Shown here: piece after piece, positions 53,703 to 64,000 of the stretch
How the letters are laid out: the number at the start of each line of letters is the position of its first letter
Position numbering within the stretch: position 1 is the stretch's first letter
Assembly (NCBI GenBank): GCA_963920705.1
Contig: CAWUCO010000001.1
Location: 657,402 to 721,401, forward strand
Direction of reading: 5' to 3'
Length of the DNA: 64,000 nucleotides
Source of the DNA: Odiellus spinosus
Lineage: Eukaryota > Arthropoda > Arachnida > Opiliones > Phalangiidae
Position numbers and translations under genes: made by a program
The notes under the pieces: generated by a model
Told to the model about the DNA's origin: nothing
The model's database searches: none
The model's input: the letters and a program-made list of their open reading frames with translations, nothing else

Positions 53703-56700
53703 AGCGAAATCAAAACACCGTTTGATATCTTAATCGAAAATAAAATTTCACCGCTCTCCACGGAGGCGGGTGGAATATGCATAGAGGCGGCAATCTAAAA
53801 TTTCGGAGGGGGCAAGTTCGACATTGCTGGGGGCAATCGAATTTATTGCAGGGCTCAAGATCAATATTGGAGGGGCAATGCCCCCTGTGCCCCCTCTAGT
53901 TGGTTTATTTATTGAAATAGATTGTTGTAAACCGAATAGCCGTGAAATTTCTAACTAATATACTTGACTCATCCTCTTAGTTTTGGTTTTCAAGTTGTTG
54001 ACTAATAATTACAATGTAAGAAACCACTGCACTAAACATCTGCAAAAAATAATAATTTCAACATTTGTAAGCTTCACAACGAACCCGTAGAGACTTACAT
54101 TTATAATTGAAGAATTGTTTATGACAAACATGTGAAGAAACGTAAACCCGGGGGGCTCACTCAAGAGGCTCGTCATCCCCGAAATTATCTGAAAACAAAG
54201 ACGTAACTTTGTTGTGACGTTTATAGTGTATTGCTATTGCGGCTAATATTAATCGTTCGAATTGAGAGTTGGTAAAATAATTTCTCTACAAATGCAATAC
54301 CAGCCTAACGAATACAAGGTGGATATGTAAACAAAGCCGACGAGCCAGGTTCAGGAAAAAATGGTCTCCTTGATCGACCTTGATGACTACATATAAAGAC
54401 ATCTTTTTCAATTATCACTCAAAGTTTGGCGAAAAGAGGCTTTTCCTACTGGTCTAACTATTTAAAAGGAGAGTGGAACCTAAAAACAAGTGATTTCTTA
54501 GCGATCTACTGATTTTATCCTAAAATATCAAAGTTTTATTAACCAATTTATTCAGAAAAATAACTCGGGTTTAACTAAAATTCCTTTTGAAGCGTATATT
54601 AAATCAATCATAAGAACCATTTTATGCGTCGATCCCGTAAATTTATAACTTACTGTAAGTTTATGCTCCGCTTTCATGGGAATCAAAGATATTCCATAAA
54701 GTATAAAACTTATCTTCTGAGCCTGAAATAATACAAATATCATTTATAATAGACATGTCTAAGAATCTTGTAGGAATCCCACGTGACAATGTTCTATTCA
54801 TAGTTTCATGAGTAGATAAACGAAAGTAATTAAAATTTACCCCTTATTTGCGTATGTTTTCCCGATAAGGGAAAGAAAGAGGCTCCATAGTCTCTTAGCC
54901 TAGGATGTACTTCTAAATCATGGTGGAAATAATTATTTTATATAATATCTACTTACACATGCATAAACACTCTCTGTATTTTTGAGCAAAGAGAATTTTC
55001 CAAATTTATAAAGTTTAGGTTTATTGGTGCACAATGCTAAACTTCATGGAAAGAAAAATTCGTCAATCAAATGAAATATTAAGTAAAGAAATGTGTTTTT
55101 CGCCTTTATCATGTGGGAGCCGTGTGGGCAAATAACCTCGCTCTATTTTAACTCTTGCCTTTCATCCGGTACTTTTTTCAATATCGCAGTATCTTAAATA
55201 GATGCCTCGAAATACAGATGTAGTTGGGGGAAGGAACGTAGCTTTCAACGCGTTTGTTCCAATTGTTGTCGCTCCTTAAAAAGGGCATATTTTCGTGTAA
55301 CGTCGCGGTGTTCCCTCTTCGCGTTGCGGCCTTCGACACAACGTTGGTCAACAAATTTTGTGTAAAGGCCCATGCATTGTATTTCCCTTCATTTTTGGAT
55401 TTTATGTCCGCAAAATAGTATGTCAGTTTAATTTTTAATTTTTTAGAGTTACATAAGTTAAAACCGAGGGGACTGACACTTAGGGAATTCATCAGAACTC
55501 CGCGAACTCTTAAACTTACTGGTTTGGTCTCGCGCGAACCACTTGATTAATTGATTTAAATTGACATTTTTAAACCAGTTAAAATAATTTTCCTATTAAA
55601 TTCCGGTTAATGTTCATAAAGTAAATAATTGTTTTCGCGGTTTTCTTTGGGCGAAAATAATAATTTGGCAAATTTCAAACGCGTGGTTATTTCAATTTTA
55701 ACTAGCAATTTACGAATATTTCTCAAGCCATTGAACCTCTTCCTTCTAGCCTCAAAAGATACTAGCGACAAGGCGATTCGCCCGACCAAAGACTGGATGC
55801 TAGAAGGCTTGTAAAATCTATCCATTGAATTACGCAATCAGCTAGATAAAAACGTCAAATGACCCGCCCGACCCTAGCCTGAATGATGGTAGTCTTGAAA
55901 AATCCGTCCATCGAATAAGCCTCTGTTAGCTAGACGCGGGTTTTTTTTAACACGCCTTGTCTATTTACTCTGCTCTTGATAATCGGCCTTCGCACGCGGG
56001 TGTTTGCGCTATAAAGCTCGAAGCGGCTTTACGGTCAAGTTTAAAGTTGTGGAGGCGTGCATCGTTTTTTAGCCATCGTCGGCGGCGTGGGCGTAATCGT
56101 GGGCGTCGTGCAAGAAGACGAAAATCGTCATCAAAACGATAATATATATACGTCACTACGTTGCAAATATATACGGATTTTATATATAATTATAGAAAAT
56201 ATATACTTATGTAAAATTGGTCTCCCTCCCATACGCACTAGACGCTGCGTAACTTTTTGGATCGAGTGTCGAGCGTGCATCCTGGGGGCCACGACGCTAA
56301 TGTAATACTAGAGGTAAAAAACTTCTTATATCTTTAGCACCAAACCGAGAATTTTTTCTATCTTCTAGCGGAAGAACGTAAATAATAATATAATAAAAAT
56401 GTCCTTTTTTTGGATTAAAATGTATTCAAAAATACTTTGAATTTCTCGTTATATTATTATATTATTTATTAATGTTAATTTTTAGTTTAAGTTAAATTTT
56501 ATTACTATCAGGCGCTAGATGGCGATTTGTTAAGTCAGATGGTCCTCTATTTAGGGTGAGTCGCGAACTAGATTAAAAGGGAGCTTATAAGTGTTTTAGT
56601 TGTAGACTGTCAGTAATAAAATTTAGAAAACAACCAACAAGTCGTCGCGAACAGGATGAAAGAAAACTAATGCGTGTTATGTTCTAGTCTGTCAGTAATG

Positions 56701-57600
56701 AAAAATTAAAAACTTTTACATGAAAAATTAAAAACTTTTACATGAAAAATTAAAAACTTTTACATGAAAAATTAAAAACTTTTACAAGATGGTCAAGCCC
56801 ATAGGAATAGCTAGACCCCTGACAGTTAAAAACGCATCACGTCATTCAATTATGGCACCGTGCAGTTTGTCACAAACATTTCTTATATGTACTTATTTTA
56901 TTTTTTTTTGTTTTTTTTTTTAAACATGGTTTTCAAATGTTTTTAGAAACACTTTAGTCCAAAAATTCTAATAAAAACCAGGTAATATCCAAAAATATAC
57001 ACTATAAAAAGTAGTACTGCAACCTTTACTCCTCAAATTAATATTTAATTTTACTATCTCGTAATTTAAACTACTACTTTGCCTGCGGCGTCGGCGTCGT
57101 GCAAGAAGACGAAAATCGTCAACAAGACGATAACATATACACCGCTGAAATAATAGTCGCGTTTGATTAAACCGACCTTTATTGGTTTAATTTTAGAAAA
57201 TAAATTAATGAATTACATTCTTCAACACATCCTCCATTATAAGAGCGTTTTTGACGATCGATGATATTATTAAATTATTATTATATTTATTAACCATTTT
57301 CCGCACCACCTAAAGAGGTAAGGTTATAGTCGCCACCTATTAAGTGCAATTAAATGCCCTTTTTTATTGGGGTGCTCCGAATGCTTCCGAAGCATTCGAA
57401 TATTCATTGTAAGAATGCTTCCAGAGTGCTTCGGAAAAAGTCGTCACAGCAACTTTAGAATACGAGAAGGTACCGACAAAGGCGCGTTTTTTTACCAGGA
57501 GGTCTCCCCAGTAGGCCTACATCCTCCTCCAGCACTTGATGCTGGTCCGACACTCACTTATGGGAATGCCGGGGCGTAAACAATTATGTTTACTTTTTGG
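53703..57600. other. Anonymous DNA with minor repeats
   Basis: No coding pattern. A 22-bp unit (tgaaaaattaaaaactttta) is repeated four times at 56699-56786. A segment of about 45 bp (ggcgtcgtgcaagaagacga...) occurs at about 56101-56145 and 57088-57135. ORFs at 55178-56305 lack motifs. Confidence 0.5.
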
Positions 57601-57619
57601 AATTTTTCACCCTACCTTA

Positions 57620-58010
57620 AGTTATTTATCGGCCGAGCTTAAGAGACCATTCAGCCGTGCGCTTGAGGGTTATTTCACCCACAGTTAAGGGATCTTTCAC
57701 CCACGCTTAAGTTATCGTACGCCCGCGCTTTCGGTATCTTTCACCCGTGCGCTTAAGGGATCTTTCATCCACAGTTAAGAGATCTTTCATCCACAGTTAA
57801 GGGATCTTTCACCCAAGCTTAAGTTATCTTACGCCCGCGCTCTCGTAATTTTTCACCCGTGCGCTTAAGGGAGCTTTCACCTAGCACGGTTAAGGCCTCT
57901 TTAACCCAATCTTAACTTATGTTAGGCCCGCGCTTTATAGACCTTTCACCCATTCGCTTAAGGGATCTTTCACCCACGGTTAAGGGTTCCTGTACTCAAG
58001 CCTAACTTTT
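57620..58010. repeat. Degenerate 23-25-bp tandem repeat field
   Basis: About fifteen imperfect copies of a unit like gggatctttcacccacagtt with variants in ttaagttatc and cgcccgcgctt. Confidence 0.8.
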
Positions 58011-58164
58011 CGCTCAAAATTAATAAACTTCCACCTGGAAACGTTCCACCAAAGTAAACCGCTCAGTAAGGCCAAGGATCAATTGTACATATTGATAAAA
58101 GACATTAAACCGTGATAAGCGGATGAATGTTTTTATTAAAATTCTAAAATTAATTCTACCTCAA

Positions 58165-58705
58165 TCGGTTTACTCGCAAGGCAATGGGCTTTCGCCCTCA
58201 CTTAAGGGAATCTTTCATCCCACCAACTAAGGCCGAGAATCATTCAAAAAAGTGAATTTTATTAACATTGAAGAACAATTCTCCCTCAGTTACCTCGCAG
58301 ACGTCAAAGCAAGGCAATGGGCTTTCGCCCTCACTTAAGGGAATCTTTCATCCCACCAACTAAGGCCAAGAATCATTCAAAAAGGAGAATTTTATTCACA
58401 TTGAAGAACAATTCTCCCTCAGTTACCTCGCAGACGTCAAAGCAAGGCAATGGGCTTTCGCCCTCACTTAAGGGAATCTTTCATCCCACCAACTAAGGCC
58501 AAGAATCATTCAAAAAGGTGAATTTTATTCACATTGAAGAACTATTCTCCCTCAGTTACCTCGCAGACGTCAAAGCAAGGCAATGGGCTTTCGCCCTCAC
58601 TTAAGGGAATCTTTCATCCCACCAACAAAGGCCAAGAATCATTCAAAAAGGTGAATTTTATTCACATTGAAGAACAATTCTCCCTCTGTTACCTCGCAGA
58701 CCACA
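58165..58705. repeat. 133-bp tandem repeat, four copies
   Basis: Unit aaggcaatgggctttcgccc ... ctcgcagacgtcaaagc, with starts near 58180, 58311, 58444 and 58577. Copies 2-4 are nearly identical. It lies just beyond the 3' end of the Helentron gene and shares words (ttaagggaatctttcaccca) with the 24-bp field. Confidence 0.9.
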
Positions 58706-58954
58706 AAGGAGCATAATATTTGGTAATATTTGCTTAAGGGAATCTTTCACCCAATCTGCCACAGCTGATTGACATCGAAATGAAAATCTTTCACTGCACT
58801 TTGCATTCAGTCTGGCTAGTTTCCAAAGTATGGTTTGGGATATCTTCCAGCTCACTTTTTTCTGGCATAAGCATACCACCCTGCTTTAGCTTAGCTCATA
58901 AGCCTGACAATCATAGAATTTCCCTTCATCTATCAAAGAAAATTTTTACGACAT

Positions 58955-61900
58955 TTATTTCGGCTTCTTATAAATGCAAATTGACTTATGATAAGAATAA
59001 GTCGATTCTCGGTAATCTGCCTTATATCTCTCTATAAATGGCTTGTTACCAAAAGCCAAGTCAAGTTGAGTTCCAAGATTGGTGGATACCTTGTTTCTCA
59101 ATCCTGGCATTAGTTCAAATTCCAAAGTCGAAAAGAAGTTTGTCAAAGCTACACTTCTTTTCAGATAATCAACGTTAAAATCCCCGATAACCAACGTTGG
59201 TACTTCCGGGTCGTATTTTTCAGATAACAGGGGAGTTAAGTCATCGAAGACCAGTTTTAAACTGGCTTGCGGCGACTTATATAATAGCACCACCGCTCTT
59301 TTATCATCTTCTAGCTTACAATCGAGCCAAATTCGCTCTAAACGGGCAATAGGCGAGATATGGCCGTTAGGAAGCTTAGCCTGGGACACTTTACAATCTA
59401 AAGATTGTTCAGTCACCTTTTTGTTCCCGTAAATAGTAGACCCGTACGATTTCCGCTCGGGCGCATTATCAGGCAAAAGTATTCCTCCCAGACTTAAAAA
59501 ATCTGGGATGCTTATATCGTCTGATACCTTCGCTCTTACTTCCACGAATAAAAGCAAATCCGCGGTCGTGATGAAATCATCATGAATTACGTCCCGCAAA
59601 TGACCTCGTAAAGATTCAGGATTATGAAAGAACATAATAGGCCGAGATTGCAATGTGGGAATTAAGATTTGATTGTCCCTATGCATTCTCTCCATTTCCA
59701 ATCTAACGGCATCAGTTGCGCTCGGAGGCATAGGCGGGACAAAATCGCCAGCAATATATAGCCCTTGCGCGGACGTAGCTCTGCTGCAAGCGACATACAA
59801 CATAGACCGTTCCATGCGCCGTTTCGTACTAATATGAACCACCACGCATTTGTAAGTGTCCCCTTGACTGTTATGGATAGTGATAGCTTCCGCCATTTGC
59901 AACGGAAATTGTTTTCTAGAAACAACAACATTTTTGTTAGAGTGCCGAAGACTAAATGATTTAACCGTCTTTTCAAGCGGAGTCCACGAAGGATTGACCT
60001 TTGCAGCTGCTAATAAGCCTGCACTCTTGGCTCTTATGTTCTTACCCACTCTTTCGTGGTCAAAAGACAACCACACTCTTAAGGGAACGCGATCCCCATT
60101 CGGACGGACCCCGTAGTCGATTTGCCGAATTCTACCAGTGGCGCCATTAACAATTCCACCTTGGATGTCTATATTATTGGTCACCATATAGCGACCACCA
60201 ATTTGCAACCGAATCTCTTTGCTTAAACCGTAAGTGGCGTTAGGTTTCAGGTCTTTCGCTCTAGTCAGAATATTTTGACGTATTTCCCCTTGGAAATCCC
60301 CTTTGACGTTATCGAGAGCCAAAGAGTTGCAACACTCTGTACCCATTTGCCCGAGTCGCAGGTTGTTGAACTCTTCCGCCTCTTTGTTCGTGGCGTAGAG
60401 GTGTACAGCGTCCAGAGGAGGCTCTCCTTTCACACTAATCCGCTGACTTTCAATTAACGAAATGTCACCCCATTCCATCTTTCCCACGGCCATACGATTC
60501 AAAGCTATGGCGAAGGCCTTATCTTCCTTTTGACGCATGATCTCCGTCAAAGAAAAAATCTTAAACTCTTCCCAAAACGGATTATTACAAAGCAATCCGG
60601 CATAACAGCTGTCTCGTGCTTTCGGAATTTGAAAAGCGAAGCTGTCACCAACTAGTTTCAATTGGTTAAAGTCACCCACAACTAAAATTGAGAGTCCCCC
60701 GAAAGAATCTTGGGAACCCATGATTTCTTGGCATCGGGAATTGACTTTCATGAGGATTCCTACGCCAGCCATTGAAATTTCGTCGATTATTATCAATTTT
60801 AGGTCCTTCCAAGCAACCCTCATTTTGTTCAGCATTTCCGATTCCATTCTCGACATAGGACCTCGGTATTGGCTTACGGGAAGAGAGAATGCCGTATGAA
60901 GGGTTGTTCCCCCAATATTGAAACCAGCTTTTCCCGTGTAAGCGCACTTTAAGGCAATTACCTTTGAGTTGTCAGCACCTGGTTGTTTGTGAAAATGTCT
61001 GGTAACTCCCTCGTACACAGAGTTGATCAGGACACTTTTTCCGACTCCAGCACCACCAGTAACAAAAAGGCGAAGAGACTGGTTCACTTTGGTTTTGAAA
61101 TGACCAAGAATATAACCAAACACTTCTCTTTGCTTTTTGTTCAAACTCTGAACCATTTTGGCATACTCGTTGTCCTCAACGTAACGGACAGTTTGTACTA
61201 ATGTGTAATCTGCTGTTGTTCCATCAGGCAATTCTCGCCCAATATCAGTACCTCCTTCTCGCAAGGATAAAATGGCAAATTCGGGGTCATCCACCGTGAA
61301 TTCGCGATTTCTAGCGTCTTCATGTTCCAATATCGGTTGGATATTGGTAACGTCAATTTGGGCTTCGTTTTCTAGGAAGTCTGTTTTAGCCCGCTCAAAA
61401 TCACCTTCATCTAACTGATTCACGAATTCGCGTCTTTTCAATGAAATCAGTTCCAAATTTGTCTCATAAATTTCCTTGAAATCCTTTTCCATGATGTCAG
61501 TCGCCTCACTGCGCCACGGAAAATACAACAGAATATGTTCTCGGTAGAACTCTAGCGTATCCTTTTCGATACTGTAATTTCTAAATCGAATAATTTTTGC
61601 CATCGTACGCTTGCGTACGAAACCCTTCGAATTTTTCAAAGGTTGCCAAACAGCGAGAACATCAGGTTCTTCCTCGCAATCAGGCCCTTCATCGTGGTTA
61701 GGGTTTGGAACAACAGTGGCTCTGCCATTTTTCTTGTTGTATTCGTACCAAGCCGCAAATTCAGCGAGGCAAAGAGAATCCATGGTATCTGGTCTTAAGT
61801 GATAACGCTCCAATAAACCGTCTGCAAAAATGTCTGTACTATCCTCATGCAGGTCATCCAGCTGCGACTTTGGCCGGAGAATGTGGACTCGTTTCTCGGG

Positions 61901-62605
61901 ATGGTTAGTATTGATGTACACCGAAGCCCGGCTCGCCTTAGACACCGGAATCTGCAGTGTCAAATACGCCGCTTCTTGAGGAGATACTTTTTGACCACTG
62001 AGAAACTTATTTGCGATAATTTTAAGCCTTTCTTTGATAGTGGAGCCTGCCTTCTTTGCATCTCTCATAGCTTCCACCAATAATTGAGAGATTCCTCGTT
62101 GGGATTTTCCAATGTACGCAATGATGTACACTATGCAAGCGTATGCGTCAAGGACGAATTGAATGTCCATATTGGCTCTCCATAATCTGAGGACGTCCTT
62201 ATTATAAGCGTTCACTTTCACTTCTCGGGGAGATCTCTTGAGAAGAATGGACTTTTTCTTCATTTTCAGAGTGACGCAGTCAATATAAACTTTTTCAGTC
62301 ATACTAAGAGGAATGAAAAATTCCTCGAAGGTTTCAGGAGCGCTTTCAGAAGTCAATGCAGCGATAGCCTGTTCAACTCTTTCTGATTCTTTTTCAATAA
62401 ACTCCCTGTAAGGCTTCGTCCAGTTTCTCAAATCCGGATCGTAAACGTACGTTCTGGGCATTGGGGGCCAAGGTATTCCAAACCGAAAAATAGTCGTTTC
62501 ACCCCTTTTAACCTTACACGTTTTCGTGTGTTTATGCGTCCCGTGACTTCGCGCAAGATATGAAATAATCAGCGAAGGCCTCAACTTCAGCAGCATTCGA
62601 ACCAT
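58955..62605 (-). CDS. Helentron Rep C-terminus, PIF1 helicase, endonuclease
   Basis: 1216-codon frame. The Rep Y2 motif is at residues 156-168 (ACIVYIIAYIGKS, with Y160 and Y164 three apart). The PIF1-type helicase has Walker A GGAGVGKS at 517-524, IIIDEISMAG near 592, GDFNQLKLVG, and late motifs EAITIHNSQGDTY and LYVACSRAT. The last 230 residues form an APE-like endonuclease (VIGDFNVDYL, LDLAFGN), the mark of Helentrons among Helitrons. The expected final S-D-H reads STYSYHKSI, so the catalytic Asp is Tyr. The first codons (before about residue 17) belong to a shifted frame: the true protein continues from the Rep part at 62532-63119 after a one-base shift. Confidence 0.85.
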   Translation of the reverse strand: MVRMLLKLRPSLIISYLARSHGTHKHTKTCKVKRGETTIFRFGIPWPPMPRTYVYDPDLRNWTKPYREFIEKESERVEQAIAALTSESAPETFEEFFIPLSMTEKVYIDCVTLKMKKKSILLKRSPREVKVNAYNKDVLRLWRANMDIQFVLDAYACIVYIIAYIGKSQRGISQLLVEAMRDAKKAGSTIKERLKIIANKFLSGQKVSPQEAAYLTLQIPVSKASRASVYINTNHPEKRVHILRPKSQLDDLHEDSTDIFADGLLERYHLRPDTMDSLCLAEFAAWYEYNKKNGRATVVPNPNHDEGPDCEEEPDVLAVWQPLKNSKGFVRKRTMAKIIRFRNYSIEKDTLEFYREHILLYFPWRSEATDIMEKDFKEIYETNLELISLKRREFVNQLDEGDFERAKTDFLENEAQIDVTNIQPILEHEDARNREFTVDDPEFAILSLREGGTDIGRELPDGTTADYTLVQTVRYVEDNEYAKMVQSLNKKQREVFGYILGHFKTKVNQSLRLFVTGGAGVGKSVLINSVYEGVTRHFHKQPGADNSKVIALKCAYTGKAGFNIGGTTLHTAFSLPVSQYRGPMSRMESEMLNKMRVAWKDLKLIIIDEISMAGVGILMKVNSRCQEIMGSQDSFGGLSILVVGDFNQLKLVGDSFAFQIPKARDSCYAGLLCNNPFWEEFKIFSLTEIMRQKEDKAFAIALNRMAVGKMEWGDISLIESQRISVKGEPPLDAVHLYATNKEAEEFNNLRLGQMGTECCNSLALDNVKGDFQGEIRQNILTRAKDLKPNATYGLSKEIRLQIGGRYMVTNNIDIQGGIVNGATGRIRQIDYGVRPNGDRVPLRVWLSFDHERVGKNIRAKSAGLLAAAKVNPSWTPLEKTVKSFSLRHSNKNVVVSRKQFPLQMAEAITIHNSQGDTYKCVVVHISTKRRMERSMLYVACSRATSAQGLYIAGDFVPPMPPSATDAVRLEMERMHRDNQILIPTLQSRPIMFFHNPESLRGHLRDVIHDDFITTADLLLFVEVRAKVSDDISIPDFLSLGGILLPDNAPERKSYGSTIYGNKKVTEQSLDCKVSQAKLPNGHISPIARLERIWLDCKLEDDKRAVVLLYKSPQASLKLVFDDLTPLLSEKYDPEVPTLVIGDFNVDYLKRSVALTNFFSTLEFELMPGLRNKVSTNLGTQLDLAFGNKPFIERYKADYRESTYSYHKSICIYKKPK

Positions 62606-63119
62606 CCGTTTTCAGCTTTGGGGCTCCGGACACCCAAATTAAACTGTGGATATGAGGACTTCCTCGATGCTGAAACTCAACCCTATAGTAGAAGTCCACA
62701 ATGGACCCTAACGGCGCAGCGTTACTTCTCAGAAACTTGAACAAAGCACGAAACCTGTGATCAAAGTATCGTGCGCAAGTAATTGAGTCCTTTTGAATCA
62801 ATGTAGCTTTGTCTTTGAAAGCCATACTTGCAATTTCTTGGTCAGTCAACCGCCTTTTACCAGCAGTAACAAGAAAAGCGTTCAGCAAATCTGGCCAGCG
62901 ACTCTCCGCCGCGCTTACAGTAAAAAAAAATGACGGAATACCTAGTTGTCTCGCCATGGCTAAAAGTTCTCTGCTTTGCCAAAAAGCGGGAGAGTTCCGA
63001 ATATTCTCCAAAATGCGGAACCCGTCGTCATGATTGATAAGTGTTTCTAAGCCCCCAACCGTTCTTAATCTGCCTGCGGTAAAGCTTCGGCCATCCGATG
63101 CCTTAGTTTTTAATGTCAT
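62535..63119 (-). pseudogene. Helentron Rep N-terminal part, frameshifted
   Basis: 195 codons with the Helitron_like_N pattern: RILENIRNSPAFWQSR, LGIPSFFFTVSAAESRWPDL and the HUH motif in FQHRGSPHIHSLIW (H156-I-H158). The frame ends at 62532 just after FADYFISCAKS. The continuation ARSHGTHKHTKTC is in the next frame at 62560, so one base is missing or extra at gcgcg. Sequence upstream of 63119 shows no earlier Rep exon, so the N-terminus is truncated. Rep nicks and joins single strands in rolling-circle transposition. Confidence 0.8.
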
Positions 63120-63486
63120 TTCTGGAAAAAAAACTATATATCAAATCATTCCTGTGAAAAAGCCATAAAGTCGAACTGCATCTACCTTTACGTATTATCA
63201 ATAAATTAAATGTATACATAAAATAAACGAGTAAAACGTTTTTACTCGGATTGAAATTCATAAATTATTCTTAACAGGACAAATTTTACATAAAATGGGC
63301 TTACCCAAAAACATTTCTATGCATTATATTGTTGGCTGATAGAGTCTACATTTTCCCTTTTTTTTTTTTTGTTAAATCTAAGCATTATTAGGTTGGCTGA
63401 TAGAGCCCTTTTTTGGGGCGGGGTTTCGGTACGAGTTTCTTCGCCTGTTAAGGGAGGGTTGACAACGTGTATTCCAAACACCCTAC
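63120..63486. other. Anonymous DNA upstream of Helentron gene
   Basis: AT-rich; holds a short direct repeat, ttggctgatagag, at 63332 and 63393. Nothing else is seen. Confidence 0.4.
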
Positions 63487-63750
63487 ATTGATCCATGGGC
63501 TAAGAAACGATAAATCCAGGACATGACTCTTCTCTGTTGGAAGGATAAATTCTCTGTCGGCCAAACCAACAGCCTTCGTACAGCGTGTGACGTCGTATGA
63601 CGTTACTTTGCTCCCAAAACGCCATAGCTTTGACTGCACAAAATTGATCCCAAAAAAGCGTCATCACGGCACGGTGATGACGTAGCCTGTTTCTTTTAGT
63701 AGACTCTAGAGTCATGTCCAGGATTCATCGTTTCTTGGCCCATGGTTGAT
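63487..63750. repeat. Inverted-repeat element (MITE-like)
   Basis: Arms of about 43 bp at about 63487-63530 and 63708-63750 are inverted copies (ccatgggctaagaaacgata / ccatgggccaagaaacgatg, then aatcc(a/t)ggacatgactct). No coding capacity. ORFs through it are chance. Confidence 0.65.
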
Positions 63751-64000
63751 CTGGGTAACGGAGGTCCCGATTCTGAAACAAATAGTCCCGCTTGGAAAAC
63801 CTCTTCCCTTAAATCGCGCCGGCCGGAGCCCGGAATAGAAAGATGCAAAAGTTAACCCTTTATAGAACAGAATAGATTATCTTAAAAGTATTTTACCCTA
63901 TAGAGGACGAGTAGAGGCCAGAATTAAAGGAGACTAATAAAATTAGAACCTTTACTAGAGTGCGAAAATAATAAGTATATAATATTGATGACGAAGTTCG

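Noticed and set aside
63448-63715. Two overlapping minus-strand ORFs near the right edge
   Set aside because: They run through an inverted-repeat element and show no motif.

Overview
The window is AT-rich, intron-bearing eukaryotic DNA, almost entirely made of transposable elements. Introns are short (about 50-80 bp, GT-AG), genes are TATA-driven, and the element set (Polinton/Maverick, Ty3/gypsy, EnSpm/CACTA-like, Kolobok-like, Helentron, LINE, many MITEs) points to an invertebrate, most likely an arthropod. I see no rRNA or tRNA gene and no clear host housekeeping gene. One 200-base assembly gap lies at 34381-34580.

Layout. 1-2197: anonymous. 2198-11999: a decayed Ty3/gypsy retrotransposon with two LTRs. 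Its integrase gene is split by a 2.9-kb Tc1/mariner-type element with very long inverted repeats, inserted at a TA (6876-9789). 12356-26963: a 14.6-kb Polinton with about 0.7-kb terminal inverted repeats and a 6-bp target duplication. Its plus-strand genes, left to right, are a zinc-motif protein, packaging ATPase, small basic protein, unknown protein, small membrane protein, integrase with chromodomain, minor capsid protein, basic capsid-associated protein, major capsid protein and cysteine protease. Its minus-strand genes are protein-primed DNA polymerase B with an upstream C2H2 zinc-finger segment, an unknown protein and a conserved accessory protein. ATPase, integrase and major capsid protein are intact; minor capsid, protease, the small basic gene and polymerase are broken, so the copy is virus-like but not autonomous. 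26970-34380: anonymous DNA with minisatellites, a hAT-type MITE and a 5S-rRNA-like fragment.

34581-50188 is the most interesting stretch. A spliced DDE transposase of Kolobok-like type (34581-36441) faces, tail to tail, a minus-strand gene ending in a P2X7-receptor-type C-terminal zinc domain. That second gene is split by a 10.9-kb EnSpm/CACTA-like transposon (37340-48229). Removing the transposon and one copy of the 2-bp duplication restores the reading frame and splice phases, linking the P2X7-type domain to upstream exons coding a Gly/Arg-rich stretch and a cysteine-rich CxC domain (exon 1 starts at 50188). The EnSpm element looks intact: an 882-aa transposase in three exons, a divergently transcribed 350-aa BEN-domain protein in six exons, 13 copies of a 126-bp repeat inside a transposase intron, and a control region between the two genes with a perfect 36-bp hairpin and a TTAA-flanked MITE.

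50200-64000 holds a MITE beside a truncated LINE (ORF1 with PHD-like finger, then endonuclease), anonymous DNA, two tandem-repeat fields and a Helentron-type Rep-helicase-endonuclease gene (58955-63119, minus) with one frameshift.
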